Below are positions 35,660 through 48,412 of a DNA stretch of 64,000 nucleotides, in pieces. The stretch covers positions 52,591,249 to 52,655,248 of the forward strand of contig OZ038423.1 in assembly GCA_964036155.1 (NCBI GenBank). Reading direction: 5' to 3'. The position numbers and the translations under genes are program-made. The DNA comes from Diploscapter coronatus. Lineage: Eukaryota; Nematoda; Chromadorea; Rhabditida; Rhabditidae. The notes under the pieces were generated by a model. That model worked only from the letters and a program-made list of their open reading frames with translations. It did no database searches and was not told the DNA's origin. Position 1 is the first letter of the stretch. Each line of letters opens with the position of its first letter.

Positions 35660-36826
35660 GGCAGTGTGTAAAAATAAAAATGCAGAAGCAGTAGCAGTAG
35701 CTTTACTGCATACCGCCTCTGTCTTGCATGTACCTAGGTAATTCCGCCTGTTCTTTCTAACCTGCATAATGTCTAATGTCTCATCTGTCTCGGTTCTGCT
35801 TTGTCTTTCTGCATCTGATTTACTCTTCACTTTGATCATTCTCCCATTCCACTCCCTCTGCCGTCATTTTTCTTTGTCTATTTCAAGTCAGGCCACAGTT
35901 AGACAGTCATCTGTCCCTATGCCTCAGGCCAAATGCATCTCCATATGGCCGAAAAAGGTCACACTTCCGTCGTCTTCTTATCTTTTCCCCTCCTCCTTTC
36001 ACTCATTCATTTATTTATTGGCGCTTTACCTTTTGTTTCACTTTCAGATGTCGAAAAAATCGTGAGGAGACAAAATAAAAATGACCTTTCTTTGCCGAAA
36101 CCAAGCCTGATACATGATACACACAACACGCCAACACATCGACACAGCAGCTGATCGACTTACAACTTATGAGAATAGAAAAAGTTAGCAACACGATTCA
36201 GTTAGAGAGGGCTTTCACTTTTCGCGTCAAAACAATCACCTTTTAGCGAAAATTACTCGAAAAAATTAACCTATTGTCAGATAGACGAATTTATGCAAAT
36301 GACTTGGAAACAAAAGATGAAATTAACAATATTCTAATGAAACCGACTTTGAGATCATGGGAAACGATAATGCAAAGACAATTAACGAAGATAATATCGG
36401 CATGTTTAGGAATAGTTCGATTAAAAAATGATATTCATTGAAATTATCATACTTTGAACAATCCGATTCCTCCTGGGTGTGCTCGAACTCCCTTCGATTT
36501 AACGTTTGTTCAAGCTTGAAATTTAAAAGAAAAACTATTCGAAAATAGGGATGACTACATACATTATTCTTAGGATAAAGATGCTATTTTAAAATTGCCT
36601 AACCTATTGGAGTGATAAGCATATCACTCACTCTTTGTTATTTTGAATTTCTCCGAATAATAACAGATTCGAACTTTTCGAAATGGAAGTTCCTAAACCA
36701 TTGATAAGATTTCGAAATAAGAAAATAATTTGATGTGATCACACACATCAGAAAGTCGACACATTTTTGAGTTACTTCTATTGGTAATAAATGATTATTT
36801 TTCTCAATTTATGATTTCTAGAAAAT
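35660..36826. other. Intergenic, pyrimidine-rich then AT-rich
   Basis: On the + strand 35760-36010 is rich in TCT/CTT, so it is purine-rich in the direction of the minus-strand collagen gene, like the stretch before the first collagen gene. No coding exon. Confidence 0.4.
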
Positions 36827-39800
36827 CTATGACTCGATGATGGACTGAATCCAGGAAATGTAGGGAGCAACCATCGTATAAATTCCCGGTTGATTCTTCT
36901 GCGCACAGCCGTCTCCCCACGAAATCACACCCGCCAACACGTATGCACCTAATGATATTCGATAAGCATTCAAACACAGATTTCATTAATATACCGTCTT
37001 CTCTTTGACAGGCCAATGGTCCCCCACTATCTCCTTGGCATGAATCTACACCTCCCTAAATCGTAATTTATTTCGATAAAACGCTACTTTTTTTTTTTCG
37101 AAAGATACATTTTTTTTCCTTGTTCAAGATTAATGAGTATTTTTACAAAAATCACCATGATATTTTTCAAATAGAACTCAAAAATGAGGATAAGAGATAT
37201 CGAGATTTTTCAAATCGTTTTCCTACATACCATGGTGTTAAATGCCAAACTTGAATAGTTTCAAAGAAAATAGCAGTATTTAACAAATTTTTTAGTCTTT
37301 GAAAATAAAAGTTCAAAAATCATTCAAATGAATTCGCTGATAAATTCACATATTGGCAAAAAAAATCATTCATAATTGAGTTGCATTCCATTATCGTCAA
37401 TGAGAAATAATTGATTTCCTATTTAGCGTATTTTAGGTTTGTAAATCACTAAATTCCTTCCATCTTACCTCCAAATACCCAGCACAGAATGCAGACCTAC
37501 TCATGGACTGGTATATTCTAGATGCATTAATACATTGCTGTCTGTCGATTATGGGAATCAGGGCTGCTTGCAGACGGTGCGGATATTCTAATCAAGTCAA
37601 TCATTTATCGATCAATCTACCGTTAAGGCTTTTTTCAGCTTAATTATTCAGTAACAGTTTTCTCATGTAATGATGAGATGAAGAAATCAATGATAAAAGA
37701 TGAGGAAGGAATCAAGAATAGGGAGAACAATAGAAATATCAATTAGTACAATTTTCTTTTACATATTTTTCCTAATTTCGCCAAGGTATGTTTGTTAAAG
37801 AAAAATTTTGCAATCATTTCTGATTCTTTTCCTTAAAATTGAATTTTCGAATGACTCCGATATGAAATAAAAGATTTCGTCATTTCATCATTACGAAAAA
37901 TGCGCTTTTGCTAAATGAAAAGAATAATCTCTAGCAGAACTCACTCAATCCCATACTGCCCCATCCAGAAACAACGCACATTCTGCCTGTCTGATAGTTG
38001 AACTCCCTGGGTGGTAGACAGATCGGCTGCACGTAGTCCGACCACTCGATGCCTGGCCGAGATATCTCCACAATCGCTATGTCGTGGGCAAATAAATCTT
38101 AATTCGAATTTAAAAAAAAAGCATAGTAGCTTTCGGAGAAGGAAGATTAAGCTTAAAAGAAAAAGTGTATAAAATAAAAGCTAGCTTGCATTTAAATTAG
38201 ACCACTATTTCGTTTTTCTTTTAAATAAATTTCTCACGAGTTTAAAAGAAGTTATTTGCTAAATCAGTATTAAATCGGCAAAATATAGTCGATAAAGATA
38301 AAGTTTAAGAATTTTCTTACCTTCATAAAGAGGATAGAAATGAATTTGCGTTACGTTGAAAACTTGCTCATTGAGATCAGTGACATTATTGTCATATTCG
38401 CCCACGATTACGTCATAAGTTAGAGGTCTTTTGTCATCTCTGAAATAAAGCAAGTGGTCTCAACAAATGCTATATTACATACTCAAAACAATGAGCAGCA
38501 GTTATGAGATGTGTCCTATCGAGAATGCTCGCACCACAATGATGAGTCTTCGTCTGAATAATAACATTTTCATTTTCGCTAAGAAAACCTACCAATTTGA
38601 CGCGAATAGCAGCAGTCCAGGGGAAAGCCCCAGCAGCGGTTTCGAATCCGCCGACAATTCTCGCAACCCTCGTCTTCCACGGATCTCGAGCTGTCACAGG
38701 CACTCGACGAATCCCGCATTTGCTCGACTCGTCTGCAGTTCGTTGATGAAGGATAGAAACTAGTTGAATCGATTACCGATGACTTTCCCATTGCATCTGA
38801 TTCTGGCCTGCTCTGCGCAGGAACTGAGTCCAGTCAAATGGCACGTCTCGTTGCAGGTGATCATCCAGCCTGGTTCTGACAAACGAGTCGGCTCCAAAAT
38901 TGTCCCCGGTAGGCTAAATTGATTTCGGAATAATTTTCAAATATTTTCTCGCAATTGAGCGGACTTCCGAAAATATGTTATGACTTAAAACTTATACTAT
39001 TGAAAGAACATTCAATTTTATGATTTTTTACTACTCATGAAAACTATCCATCGTAGTTCGGGTTTTTTTGTTGTAATTTTGAGACGTTGAACTTGACATG
39101 CCCCATTCTCATGCTGCTGCAAATTTTGTTGGCATCAAAATGCTGTTGACAGAGTGGCTGCCACTGGCTGTGGAAGAACACCTCCACGCTACCTGACATC
39201 TCACTGCCATTCACAAGTCGGAACGATATGTCTGAAAGTGAATATGATCTTTCTAGAATATTGAATGGGCTAAAGTTTTTTTTTTTCTAAAAATGGAGTT
39301 ATCAAAGAAAAGCTCAAATTCTTGCATCATAAAATAATCTAAATTCATAAGCTTGGTAACCGTCTTTTTGCAACAATTATAATCATAGCATATGACCGAA
39401 TATTAAAATTCTGAAAGTAAACAAATTTTGAAAAAATATTTTTACATTTTGCAAGAACTTATCAAAATTATACGATTCAAAAATGAATAGTCTTACTATC
39501 ACAATCAGCTTCATCGTCTCTATCACTGCAGTCCGCCCGACCATCGCACATCTGATGTCTGGCCAGACACAAACCATCTGAACACACTTCTTCTGAGCAC
39601 GTAGAGCATCTGAGGTAGAATAAAGAGGAAATTAGTGAGAGAAATTCTACAACCTCAAAGGACGACATTCGTGAAGTTGGGTGGAGTTGCAAGCCACATC
39701 TCGCAGGCAGTTCAATTTCCAGCCTAATTTTTTGAGTTATTGAATTGAGTAGGAATATAAAGAGAAAAAAAACGTACTAAAATGTTAAAAGTATAACTAT

Positions 39801-42800
39801 TTTCGATTTTAGATTACGAAATTAGTTCAATTTTGAGTGAAAGTATGAAATATATATTAGAGTCATGAATGTGAACAAGAAGGAGCCACAATAATGGTAT
39901 TTTTAAATCGAAGTTTTGAAATTCTCATAAAATAATATTGAAAATTTCGATATACGCTATATCTTCAAACAGGAAAATGCTAACCTTTTGTATTTGGTAT
40001 TTCTGACGATTTCTGGGAATATTTTGGTGATCGACTAAATTATCAATTGATGAACGATAATATTCTCTAAAAACCAACCCATATCCAGCGATGTGGCAGA
40101 TGTCGCTGGCAAAATCAGTCGAATATCCATCGTCGCAGACCGAGTGCCAGGTCGCGTCCTTCTTGGCCTGCAGAGTCATCGAATTCAGCTTGAATTGAAC
40201 ATCTTCTGAAGATTGAAGAAAGATTATTGAATACGTGAAATGACCGACTCGATGAGAATCGTCTTTTGTAGAACTGAGATGAAATGCGAGGAGCTAGAAT
40301 CGGGGACATTTCTGTGCTATCGGTCAGCAGACAATTCTAAATAAAATGGGTAATATTTCAAATGAATTCCAGATTTTCTCCTTTTCTAAACTGAGCTCAC
40401 CATAGTTTCAAATTATTTGGTATTATGATTTGATTACGAATTTCTCCAAATTCTATTATGAATTGGTGCTTGACGATTTTTTGAGATCGAGAATTCGAAA
40501 AGCGAAATATTGCCAATTTCAATCTTCTAACTTTACAGGAAAAAGTATGACTGGAAATGCTCTAATAAAATGTTCGCAAAGTTTCACTCTAAATTTCTGA
40601 ACCAAGATAAGTCTAGTCATATCATTCAATTTTACCTTAGTTCTCGGCTCGTAGGAGAATGCCTCGCAAACAAGCAGACTTTCTATGCATCGTTTCGCAC
40701 ACTGAAAGAATAAAAAAACCTTTTAATTCAAATAAGCGACTAACAGCCTGGACTTGCGGAATAAATGTCCAAATTTCAGTGATTTTTGCAGCCAATTTGT
40801 ACGCTCCAATCAACTCAAATGATAGCAAATATTCAGCTAAAATTTAACTAATTTGAAAATAAATGCAATAAATTCCCACGGCAATTTTCCTCATCTTTTC
40901 CATTTTTGCAGTCGAATTCGTAATCACATCGAAACTCATCCGCCACGCATTGCAGACTATTACCACACTGGAAGAAACCTGGCTCGCAGATAGACGCTGA
41001 AAAAATGAATTACTGGAAAAATAGGATCTCTCAAAGTTTTTAGAGATAAAAATGGACGAATAAAACATCATGAATTGAACTAACCTAGATCAGCTTTCTG
41101 CTCATGATTGTATGGATCATCAGGACAAATTGGCACCGAACATTCCTGTAGTGCATTTGGAGAAATGAAACAGGACGGCTGACTGAAAATTATGATTTTG
41201 AAAATGATCATCTATAAAATTGTAGCGGTAGTTACATTTTGACGACAAATTATTTCGTAGTACTACGATGAAAAGTGTAAAAGCTCGAAGAGCTCTTTGA
41301 ATGAAAAACCTTAAAAATAACATTTCTTACTCATATGAGCCGACAACTCTGCAGAAATTGTGATTCCATTCGGCCTGTTTGCTCGTCACATTTCCATAGA
41401 ACAGCACTGATGGGTCGTTCCATTTCATGCAGGGAAGGCCTGAACTCATAGTTCCTGTATTCTTTCAAATAACTTTCTTAGAAATTATCCATCTCGAATT
41501 CTAATCGTAGGGAATTATAATAGATTAAGAATAAGTGTTTGTGAATAAATTATTGAATCTAAAGCTGGTTGGTTCATTTGAAACACATTTTGGCACCATA
41601 TACTCTAAGATGAGCTACATACCAACACAATTCAAAGTGGTGGGGGAAATTTTCAACAAAAAAAGCTTGTAAAAGAGAAATAAGAAAGTGTAAATTGACG
41701 AAATGATGCAACGTTTCCTTTTCCTAAATAATTTATACCAGTTATACTAGTGCGTATCGTCATTTCATTTTGTAAGGTAGCCTTCAAGAAGCAATTTTCA
41801 ATAAATCTAAAATTACCCATTTGTGTGTGATTGTGAGATCCCTCATATCTGCCCCGTGCAATGCACTCCTTGCCCTGCTCACAAATCACCTCCCCAGTCT
41901 CGTCGCAGTCAGCTCCAATCCAAGTGCCATTTCTGATCGCCAGACATCTGCCCGATCCTTCCACTTCGAACTGAAAATGTTATCTTTGGCTGCAAAAAAC
42001 GTTGGAATAATGAAAGCATATGATAAATATATAGAAATGTCTAAAAATGATATTGGAAACGAAGATCTTTTCTTCCGCCAAATAACACCTAATCGCATAC
42101 AGTATAAGAAGAAACTTGAAAACATGATTTCTGCGTCCATGATTTTATTAGCTAAATTTCTAAAATATTGCGTTTCCAAACCTTTCCCTACTACAGTATT
42201 TTGGCATTCTATGTCGTATTTTCTCGTAGCTTCAAGACATCCTTTCTGTAGTTTGTTTCTAAACTGTTGTACCTCAATTTGTTGTCCACCCTCCCAAGTC
42301 CACTGACTGCCTCGACGAAACCCCGAAGTGAAGTAGAGCCGAGTCGAGTCTGTAAAGAGCGGAGATTGGGCTGGTCAATTCGAGGGTCTGCTCTCTTCAC
42401 TCAGACGGCAAACACTCTTTACTCAATTCCTGTGCCACGCGGTACTCTTTACCTTTTTCCCTTTATCATTTCATAAAACTGCAGATTCGATTCTTTCATT
42501 TTAATTCGCTACCCGACTCTTTGAATGTATATCGAGCAAACAGATCGCTTTCATTCACGAGCCAAACAATCAGTTCACGACAAAATTTTGATCAGTGGTC
42601 ATTAAATGAAGATCAAACTTTTTAATTCTTATGAATAATCTACTTTTTCAGAATTTTAAAACTGGATCGAAAAACAATCCAAAATAAGTAACTCTCCAAA
42701 CTACTATAAAGATTCGTGAACTTCAATTTTAAGAGAGCTTCATAATTGCATCGAAAATTTAGAACATTTCATGTGATTATCATGGGCGTTTTTGAATGAT

Positions 42801-44299
42801 TTTGTTTTAGATCGAGAATAATTCCTCGTCATATCGTCCAAGTCTTTAAAAATACAAAAATAATCGTATTGGATCAACTCTTGAACATACCAAAATCCTT
42901 GTTGATGAGTTGTATCAATCTGTCCCTGTCATTCTCATGTGGGACAGAAATGACGTGTTGCTGATTTGCGCAGGCTTCCTGAATTATCCCCTCTTCCTTT
43001 CATCAATACCTCGACTGCAAACTTTAGCTTCATTGTACCCATTGAATTGCTCAGTGGAAATCGTGATGCACTTGCTGGGCAGCTCGATGAATTCCTTGTT
43101 GCAGTCTGGAATGAAGATCAGCTTTGTCGTTGAAAGACAATTAGATTTTAGAGCGTAAGATAAAATACGCAACAATTTATCTAATAATTCTTAGTAGGAA
43201 ACTTCACCAGTCTGTCATTTCCTTCAGTTGAACAAGATCGTAGAGAATACTTTTTTCTCAGAAAGGTTTCGAAGTTGACGAAATTGGGGGAATTAGTATA
43301 TCTAGTATATCGTTTCCTAATGAAATAAAATTCTGCTCCATATCAAAATCATCGATTTTTCAATGAAGTGAAGTCAAATTTCGTGAGACGTTCGTGTCAG
43401 TTTATATGCAGGATCGGCAAAAATTCTGGACCGTTTCAATGGTTTTTCAAAAAATCTTCAACAGGAAAAGTTTTTCTCGAAAATCGGTATGTTTACTCCT
43501 TATTCAATGGTAACTCATTTTCGTTTTGTTTGTTGATAGATTTGAGATTTTCTACAACCTCAGTTCGAAAATTAAATTCGGCTCATTTTTTGCGCACCTC
43601 ACAAAATAGAGCAAATTTTGAATTCGTAAATTGGTTTGTATAAAATGTAAGAATATTTCGACTCACATTTGACTTGACAATTGATTCTGATCCCATGGTT
43701 GCAGTAGGTCGACAGATACGAGAAACAGTGTCTTTCGCCGTTTGGTTTCGATCCGCAAGCAATCGAGTGGCTGGAAGCATTCAGAGGAACGACCTGAGAT
43801 GACTCGAATTTCCTGAAATACGTAAAATCATCAATGTCTCTTGCAAAATGATCACCCGGACTGATGTCTGCAGACAGATTCAGCATATTCCTCTTTGAAT
43901 GAATCTTCACATAGAGAATAGAATTGTCCTGTCCTTGGGTCCTGCACTTCCAATTGCGAATCTTGCAGTCTGCAAATAAGAAGGAAAATAGTTGGAAATT
44001 TTCAATGATAAAGCTCGAAGGAATAACTTTCGACACTTCTACAGTGTTTTGAGCATTCCGGTCAACGGAAAAAGAGGGCGCAACTTGTCCACCGGACTCT
44101 TTTATTCAATCTCAAAGCAGTGTTCTACTATAACGAGGATTTACTTCGATTTTGTCGCAAATTTATCCATAATTTCATTGAAAAATCCGAAGAAATCACC
44201 TTTTTCCTGTGATAGAAAATAAAATGATTACCGAAATTCGAGAGTCGAAGATGTGTGGATAACTTGCGATGCGATAAAGATTCGCAGAAGTGCGTGCAT
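36827..44299 (-). CDS. Mosaic secreted trypsin-like serine protease
   Basis: Twenty-five exons on the minus strand close exactly into 966 residues, from ATG 44297-44299 to TAG 36827-36829. Order: signal peptide ([18 protein letters not shown]); a cysteine-containing N-terminal region in 43667-43969; C-type lectin-like domain (43023-43105, 42891-42978, 42273-42349 with SQWTWEGG, 41817-41970 with [12 protein letters not shown]); kringle ([10 protein letters not shown] then GLPCMKW, ending 41331); LDLa (40880-40996, [11 protein letters not shown]); PAN/apple (40754-40836, 40636-40701 with [17 protein letters not shown], 40249-40336); SRCR (40008-40205 and 39654-39723); LDLa (39497-39609, [11 protein letters not shown]); SRCR-like (39045-39231, 38777-38913); trypsin domain from RIVGG (38593-38732). 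The catalytic triad is intact: TAAHC, HDIAIV, GDSGGP. Asp six residues before the Ser predicts cleavage after Lys/Arg. It resembles neurotrypsin-type mosaics, but the lectin and PAN modules differ. Confidence 0.88.
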
Positions 44300-45942
44300 C
44301 GGCCACAAGCGGTTCAGGAGATCATCTCAACTGGCACTACCGGAAAGGAATCTGCAATGAAAGGGAACACCTGCAAGCAGAGTGGAGAGTAATCGACAGT
44401 TCAAGAGATAATCACGCAGGGCGAAATGGAGAAATGAAACATCGAGTGGATCGAGATTCCCTGTTTTTGTATCTTCTTTCCTCATTTCTCACTTTCCCTT
44501 CTCTTCGATTTTCCCTTCCCTACTCTCAAACCTCCCAACCAGTTCAGAGACTAACTTCGCAGTGAAAAGCCCGAGGACATGCCTCGTTCTACCTTGATCT
44601 GAGTGATGCAGCGAGGCAGGGCTGCAAGTTACGCAATCTAATCTGATCGAGACTTTCACTCACAAAAACACTTATTCTCGGAGTACAGAAGGTACAAATA
44701 CAAACTAAATACGATAATTGAGACTATTTACGGGAAATCCTCAGTTGTTTTGAGGGAAAACCAGTCTTCTGCAGCGAACAAAGGTGTGGAGGGTGATAAA
44801 AGTAGTGAGGCTGACCTGAAATGACGTTATCTGGAAAGATCAGCGATATGTTGGAGCAGGAGAAGGACAGGACGGGGAGTGTCGATTCGGTTCAAAAGCC
44901 CCGTGTTTCCTCTCTTCCCGATTCCTTTTCAGTTCATTTTTCATTGGTTGCTCTTAGTCACCCCTAGTGAGAGTCAATCTCTCTCGGTTTCACCTTTCTG
45001 TTGTTTGCTTTTGTTGGACAAGATTACGTGCATAGCACACAATTTGCACAATGCATTTACATCCTTTATCCGTTATTCAACTTTCAGATATGTTTCATCA
45101 ATTATTTGAGTTAGGTAGTAAGAGGTTAATGAGAAAAAAACGTTTTAAAGGAATCGTGAAATAATCGGTATCGGCAAAGTATGAAAATGAAGATTGATAG
45201 TCAAGATATAGCTTCTAGGATAAAAAATAATTCAGCAATCTATCTAAATTCGCATATTTTGCTGGTGTATGTGATGCTTCGAGTTTTATTCCAAAACTGA
45301 AAAGTGAATACATATCAGGAGCGCCAGTAATTCAAAGCTTTGAAAGTTAGAAGTTGAAATTAACTCACAATATTTGTTTCGAATCTAACTAATGTTTGAG
45401 CTAGGAATAATAAGTCTCATGGTTTTTGTAGTTCATCATTCGTCTTCGATTTCAAGAGTTCATCAAAGATTGCATCGACATAAACTCTGGTCTAGAAACT
45501 AGGTTAGAATTAGATAGGACAAACTTGATTTTAAAAAAAATCAGCTTACCGTGGAAATAATCTTCTTCTGAACATCTTTTACTCAACTTTAATCCCTAAT
45601 CTTATAAAATCACGTCTGTAAGATACACAGATGATAATGAATAATGTAGATGATAACGAAGAGCTTTACATATCGATGAATGAACTTAATAAAAAATCTG
45701 AGGGCTAAAAATCGCAGTATTTAAAATTTTACATTTGGAACTTCTGACGCTCCTAGTGATTAGATTATTCAGCCACACTACTTTCTAACTTCATGCCTAT
45801 AAACTAAACTCTCGGTTCTTGAATAAATACTAGGTTTATTTTCAAATTTTTAACAGAAACAATTATAACAATCTGCCTATGTGAAATTGAAATAGTCTAA
45901 CTACAAAAATGACTCAACACGTCTCCTTTTGCTTCTTGTGCA
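44300..45942. other. Intergenic between protease and OXA1 genes
   Basis: Positions 44300-45000 are GC-richer with pyrimidine-rich runs and probably contain the protease promoter. AATAAA in minus orientation at 45835-45840 is the likely polyA signal of the OXA1 gene. No coding exon. Confidence 0.45.
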
Positions 45943-48412
45943 TCAAACCTGTTTTCGCATGAGGAACAAATCCCTGATTGGTTTGTCCGAATCGGAAGGA
46001 AGTCGCTTGATTCCAAGGACCTTTTTGACTCGCGGATGTCGCAGAATCTGTGCCTGGGCCATTCCACTTATCGACACCACCAGCCAGTAGAACGGAATGC
46101 ACTGCAAGCAGAGGACCATCAGGTGTTTTTCAACAAGTGCATATGAATTCAGTTTAAAAGATGAAAAAATCGAAAACGAACCGCGGGCAGCTGTGCCATG
46201 ATGACAACAGAGAAGAGAGTGAGGAAGCCGAGCAGAAAGTCGTACGATTTGATGAACAAAGTCGACTTCTGCACGGGGTAGATCTTGCGTTGGGACTGAA
46301 AATAATAAGTAGAATATGTTGTAAGAGAAGTGAGAATATAATAAACGGGTATTCGGAGTGAAATTCACGCAAAACTCTTCGTGCTATTTCAAACCGCGGT
46401 TTTCTCCAATGCTTCCGAGTTTCAACCACAAAAACTCGGTAGAGAAGGAATAATCCATACCCAGAGATTGAGATATCCAAAGACTCCAACGAGAACGGGC
46501 AGAATGTATAAAGGATCGGGCTGCAGCAGGTCGGGAATCCACAAATGACCCGGGAATGAAGGATGGAAATCGGCTGGAATTTGAACAATCTAGTCTCTGG
46601 TGATTTTCAAAACAAAAATCTGCAAACATTCAATACTCGAGAATCGTAACACGGCGCATAGTTCCTTGCCTATTCGAAGATGCATTCCATCTTTCAGATA
46701 TCATCTTCTTGTGGTAAAGAACTTGAACTTGAAAGATGCTCCGCAAAGAATAATTTTAATATCGTGTAACAGGTCTGTTTTCTTCAAAATATTAACAGAA
46801 ATCACGAACTCAAAATTCACAACCAATTTATCGGAATTACAAAATCGCTATATTAGAAGTTTAAGATTTCGAAGTCAAAGAAGACTTTTAGGTTGATAAT
46901 TTCGAAATCAGATCTATATCGAAATAAAAGTCACAATTTCGTGGCAATTGAGTGAAGAATTGTGAATATTTAAATTTATTAAAGTTTCCAACTCACCACT
47001 GATGATGTTCCTCAATGCAAAAGACGAGAAAATCCAAACGGGGACGGTGCACATTTTGAGATTCTGAATGCGGGTCGGCTGCAGACCTTTCGCGCCCAGC
47101 AATTGGGGCACGTACTCCTTCACCTGCAAGTCGACAACTCAGTTACACACAATAACTTCCTTTGTAATCTACCATAGTTTCAGCGGCATGGATGACCTCC
47201 TTGTTGTCCGTCTTCATCACGAGCTTGTTGCCTGCCTCGTTCGGCGTGAATTCGACTCTGTACTTGTCGCAGACTTTCTGCAATTATGTTTTTCTATTTC
47301 AAATTTTTACAGCAGTCTTCCAAAAAGTGAAAATTAAATAAATTGCAAAATCTCAATGTAATAACTACAGTAATCTGCAGACTCGTGTTAGTGTCTATCT
47401 TGATTTCGGCAGAATCAATTCTCCGTAACTTGTATGAATATTTGGTCTTATATTCGTGAAAATCAGATGATAGATGTCCCATAAGAAGAGCTTCTTTTGG
47501 AAAACTTGCCTTGACAATTTGCTGAGTCAGAAAATTCCGTGCGTGGAAACTTTCAGCGAACAGTTTCTCGGCGTAGATGTGGAACGGAGAAGTGACGAGT
47601 CGCAAAAGCAGACCGGTTGCAAGAATGGATCCTGTCCATGGAAGACCCATCGTGTGCAGAGCTGAAATGAAACTTAAGTTCGGCGGTAAGCATCATTAAT
47701 CAGGAAAGTTTAACAGCTTTCCGAGAGTGATAAATCATAAGTATACCATTGATTTTTCAGGTTCAAAATTATAAGTGAGAAACTTTGTGAAAAGTTCGAA
47801 CCAGGGGTGAGACGGAGTTCAGGCTCCGGTTATTGGAAACTTCGATTCCTATTCCAGTTCCGGTCAAAACAATTAGAGAAAAATGTACTATTCCGGCCCC
47901 GATTTTTCATACTTCAATTCTGCACCACTCCTGGTTCGGGCAACTCGTACCATTGACCTATTTCGACTATTCATCCAATTTTTCTGTGGTCAGTCCTATT
48001 TCGCATCCAAAGTGCGCAACAATTCAAAGCGGATGAATGAATTATTTCGAGTTTTCAAAAAAGAAGCTTCAAACCTCATGTTAAGCCGAATTCATCGTTA
48101 AAATGATAGGCAAAAACCAACAACCCAAAAATGCGTTCAAAATTCACCTTCAATTCCATTCTGCACGGCCACTGAAATGTAGCTTTCGGAAACATACTGA
48201 AAGAGAGGAGCGATTCCCGAAGGCAGCTGATTCGAAATATGGCGACGGGACGGTTGAAGAGGCTAAAAAAGAATAAAAAACATTCAAAATAAATATAAAA
48301 AAGACGAATTTACATGAGATAATTGAAGTGATTTTGGTCGCTGAATTCCAAGAGAGGGAGCTGCCGAAGAGCAGGGCAGCACGCGGCAACACACTGCTGC
48401 GCGACTCAGCAT
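45943..48412 (-). CDS. OXA1L: Mitochondrial inner-membrane insertase OXA1
   Basis: Eight exons (48314-48412, 48148-48262, 47510-47661, 47173-47277, 46997-47123, 46461-46573, 46182-46295, 45943-46101) close into 327 residues. The N-terminus (MLSRAAVCCRVLPCSSAAPS) is basic and lacks acids, as in mitochondrial targeting signals. OXA1/YidC landmarks follow: LPWTGSILATGLLLRLVTSPF (first core helix), PVWIFSSFALRNI, LWIPDLLQPDPLYILPVLVG and IPFYWLVVSISGMAQ (last helix). The product inserts mitochondrially encoded and imported proteins into the inner membrane. It is shorter at the C-terminus than many relatives. The intron at 47278-47509 starts with GC (AAG then GCAAGT). An acceptor TTACAG lies a few bases before the ATG, compatible with trans-splicing. 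Confidence 0.92.

Noticed and set aside
36450..36520. tRNA-like T-arm (GAGTTCGAGCACACCC on the minus strand)
   Set aside because: No matching acceptor stem, D-arm or anticodon arm could be folded around it.
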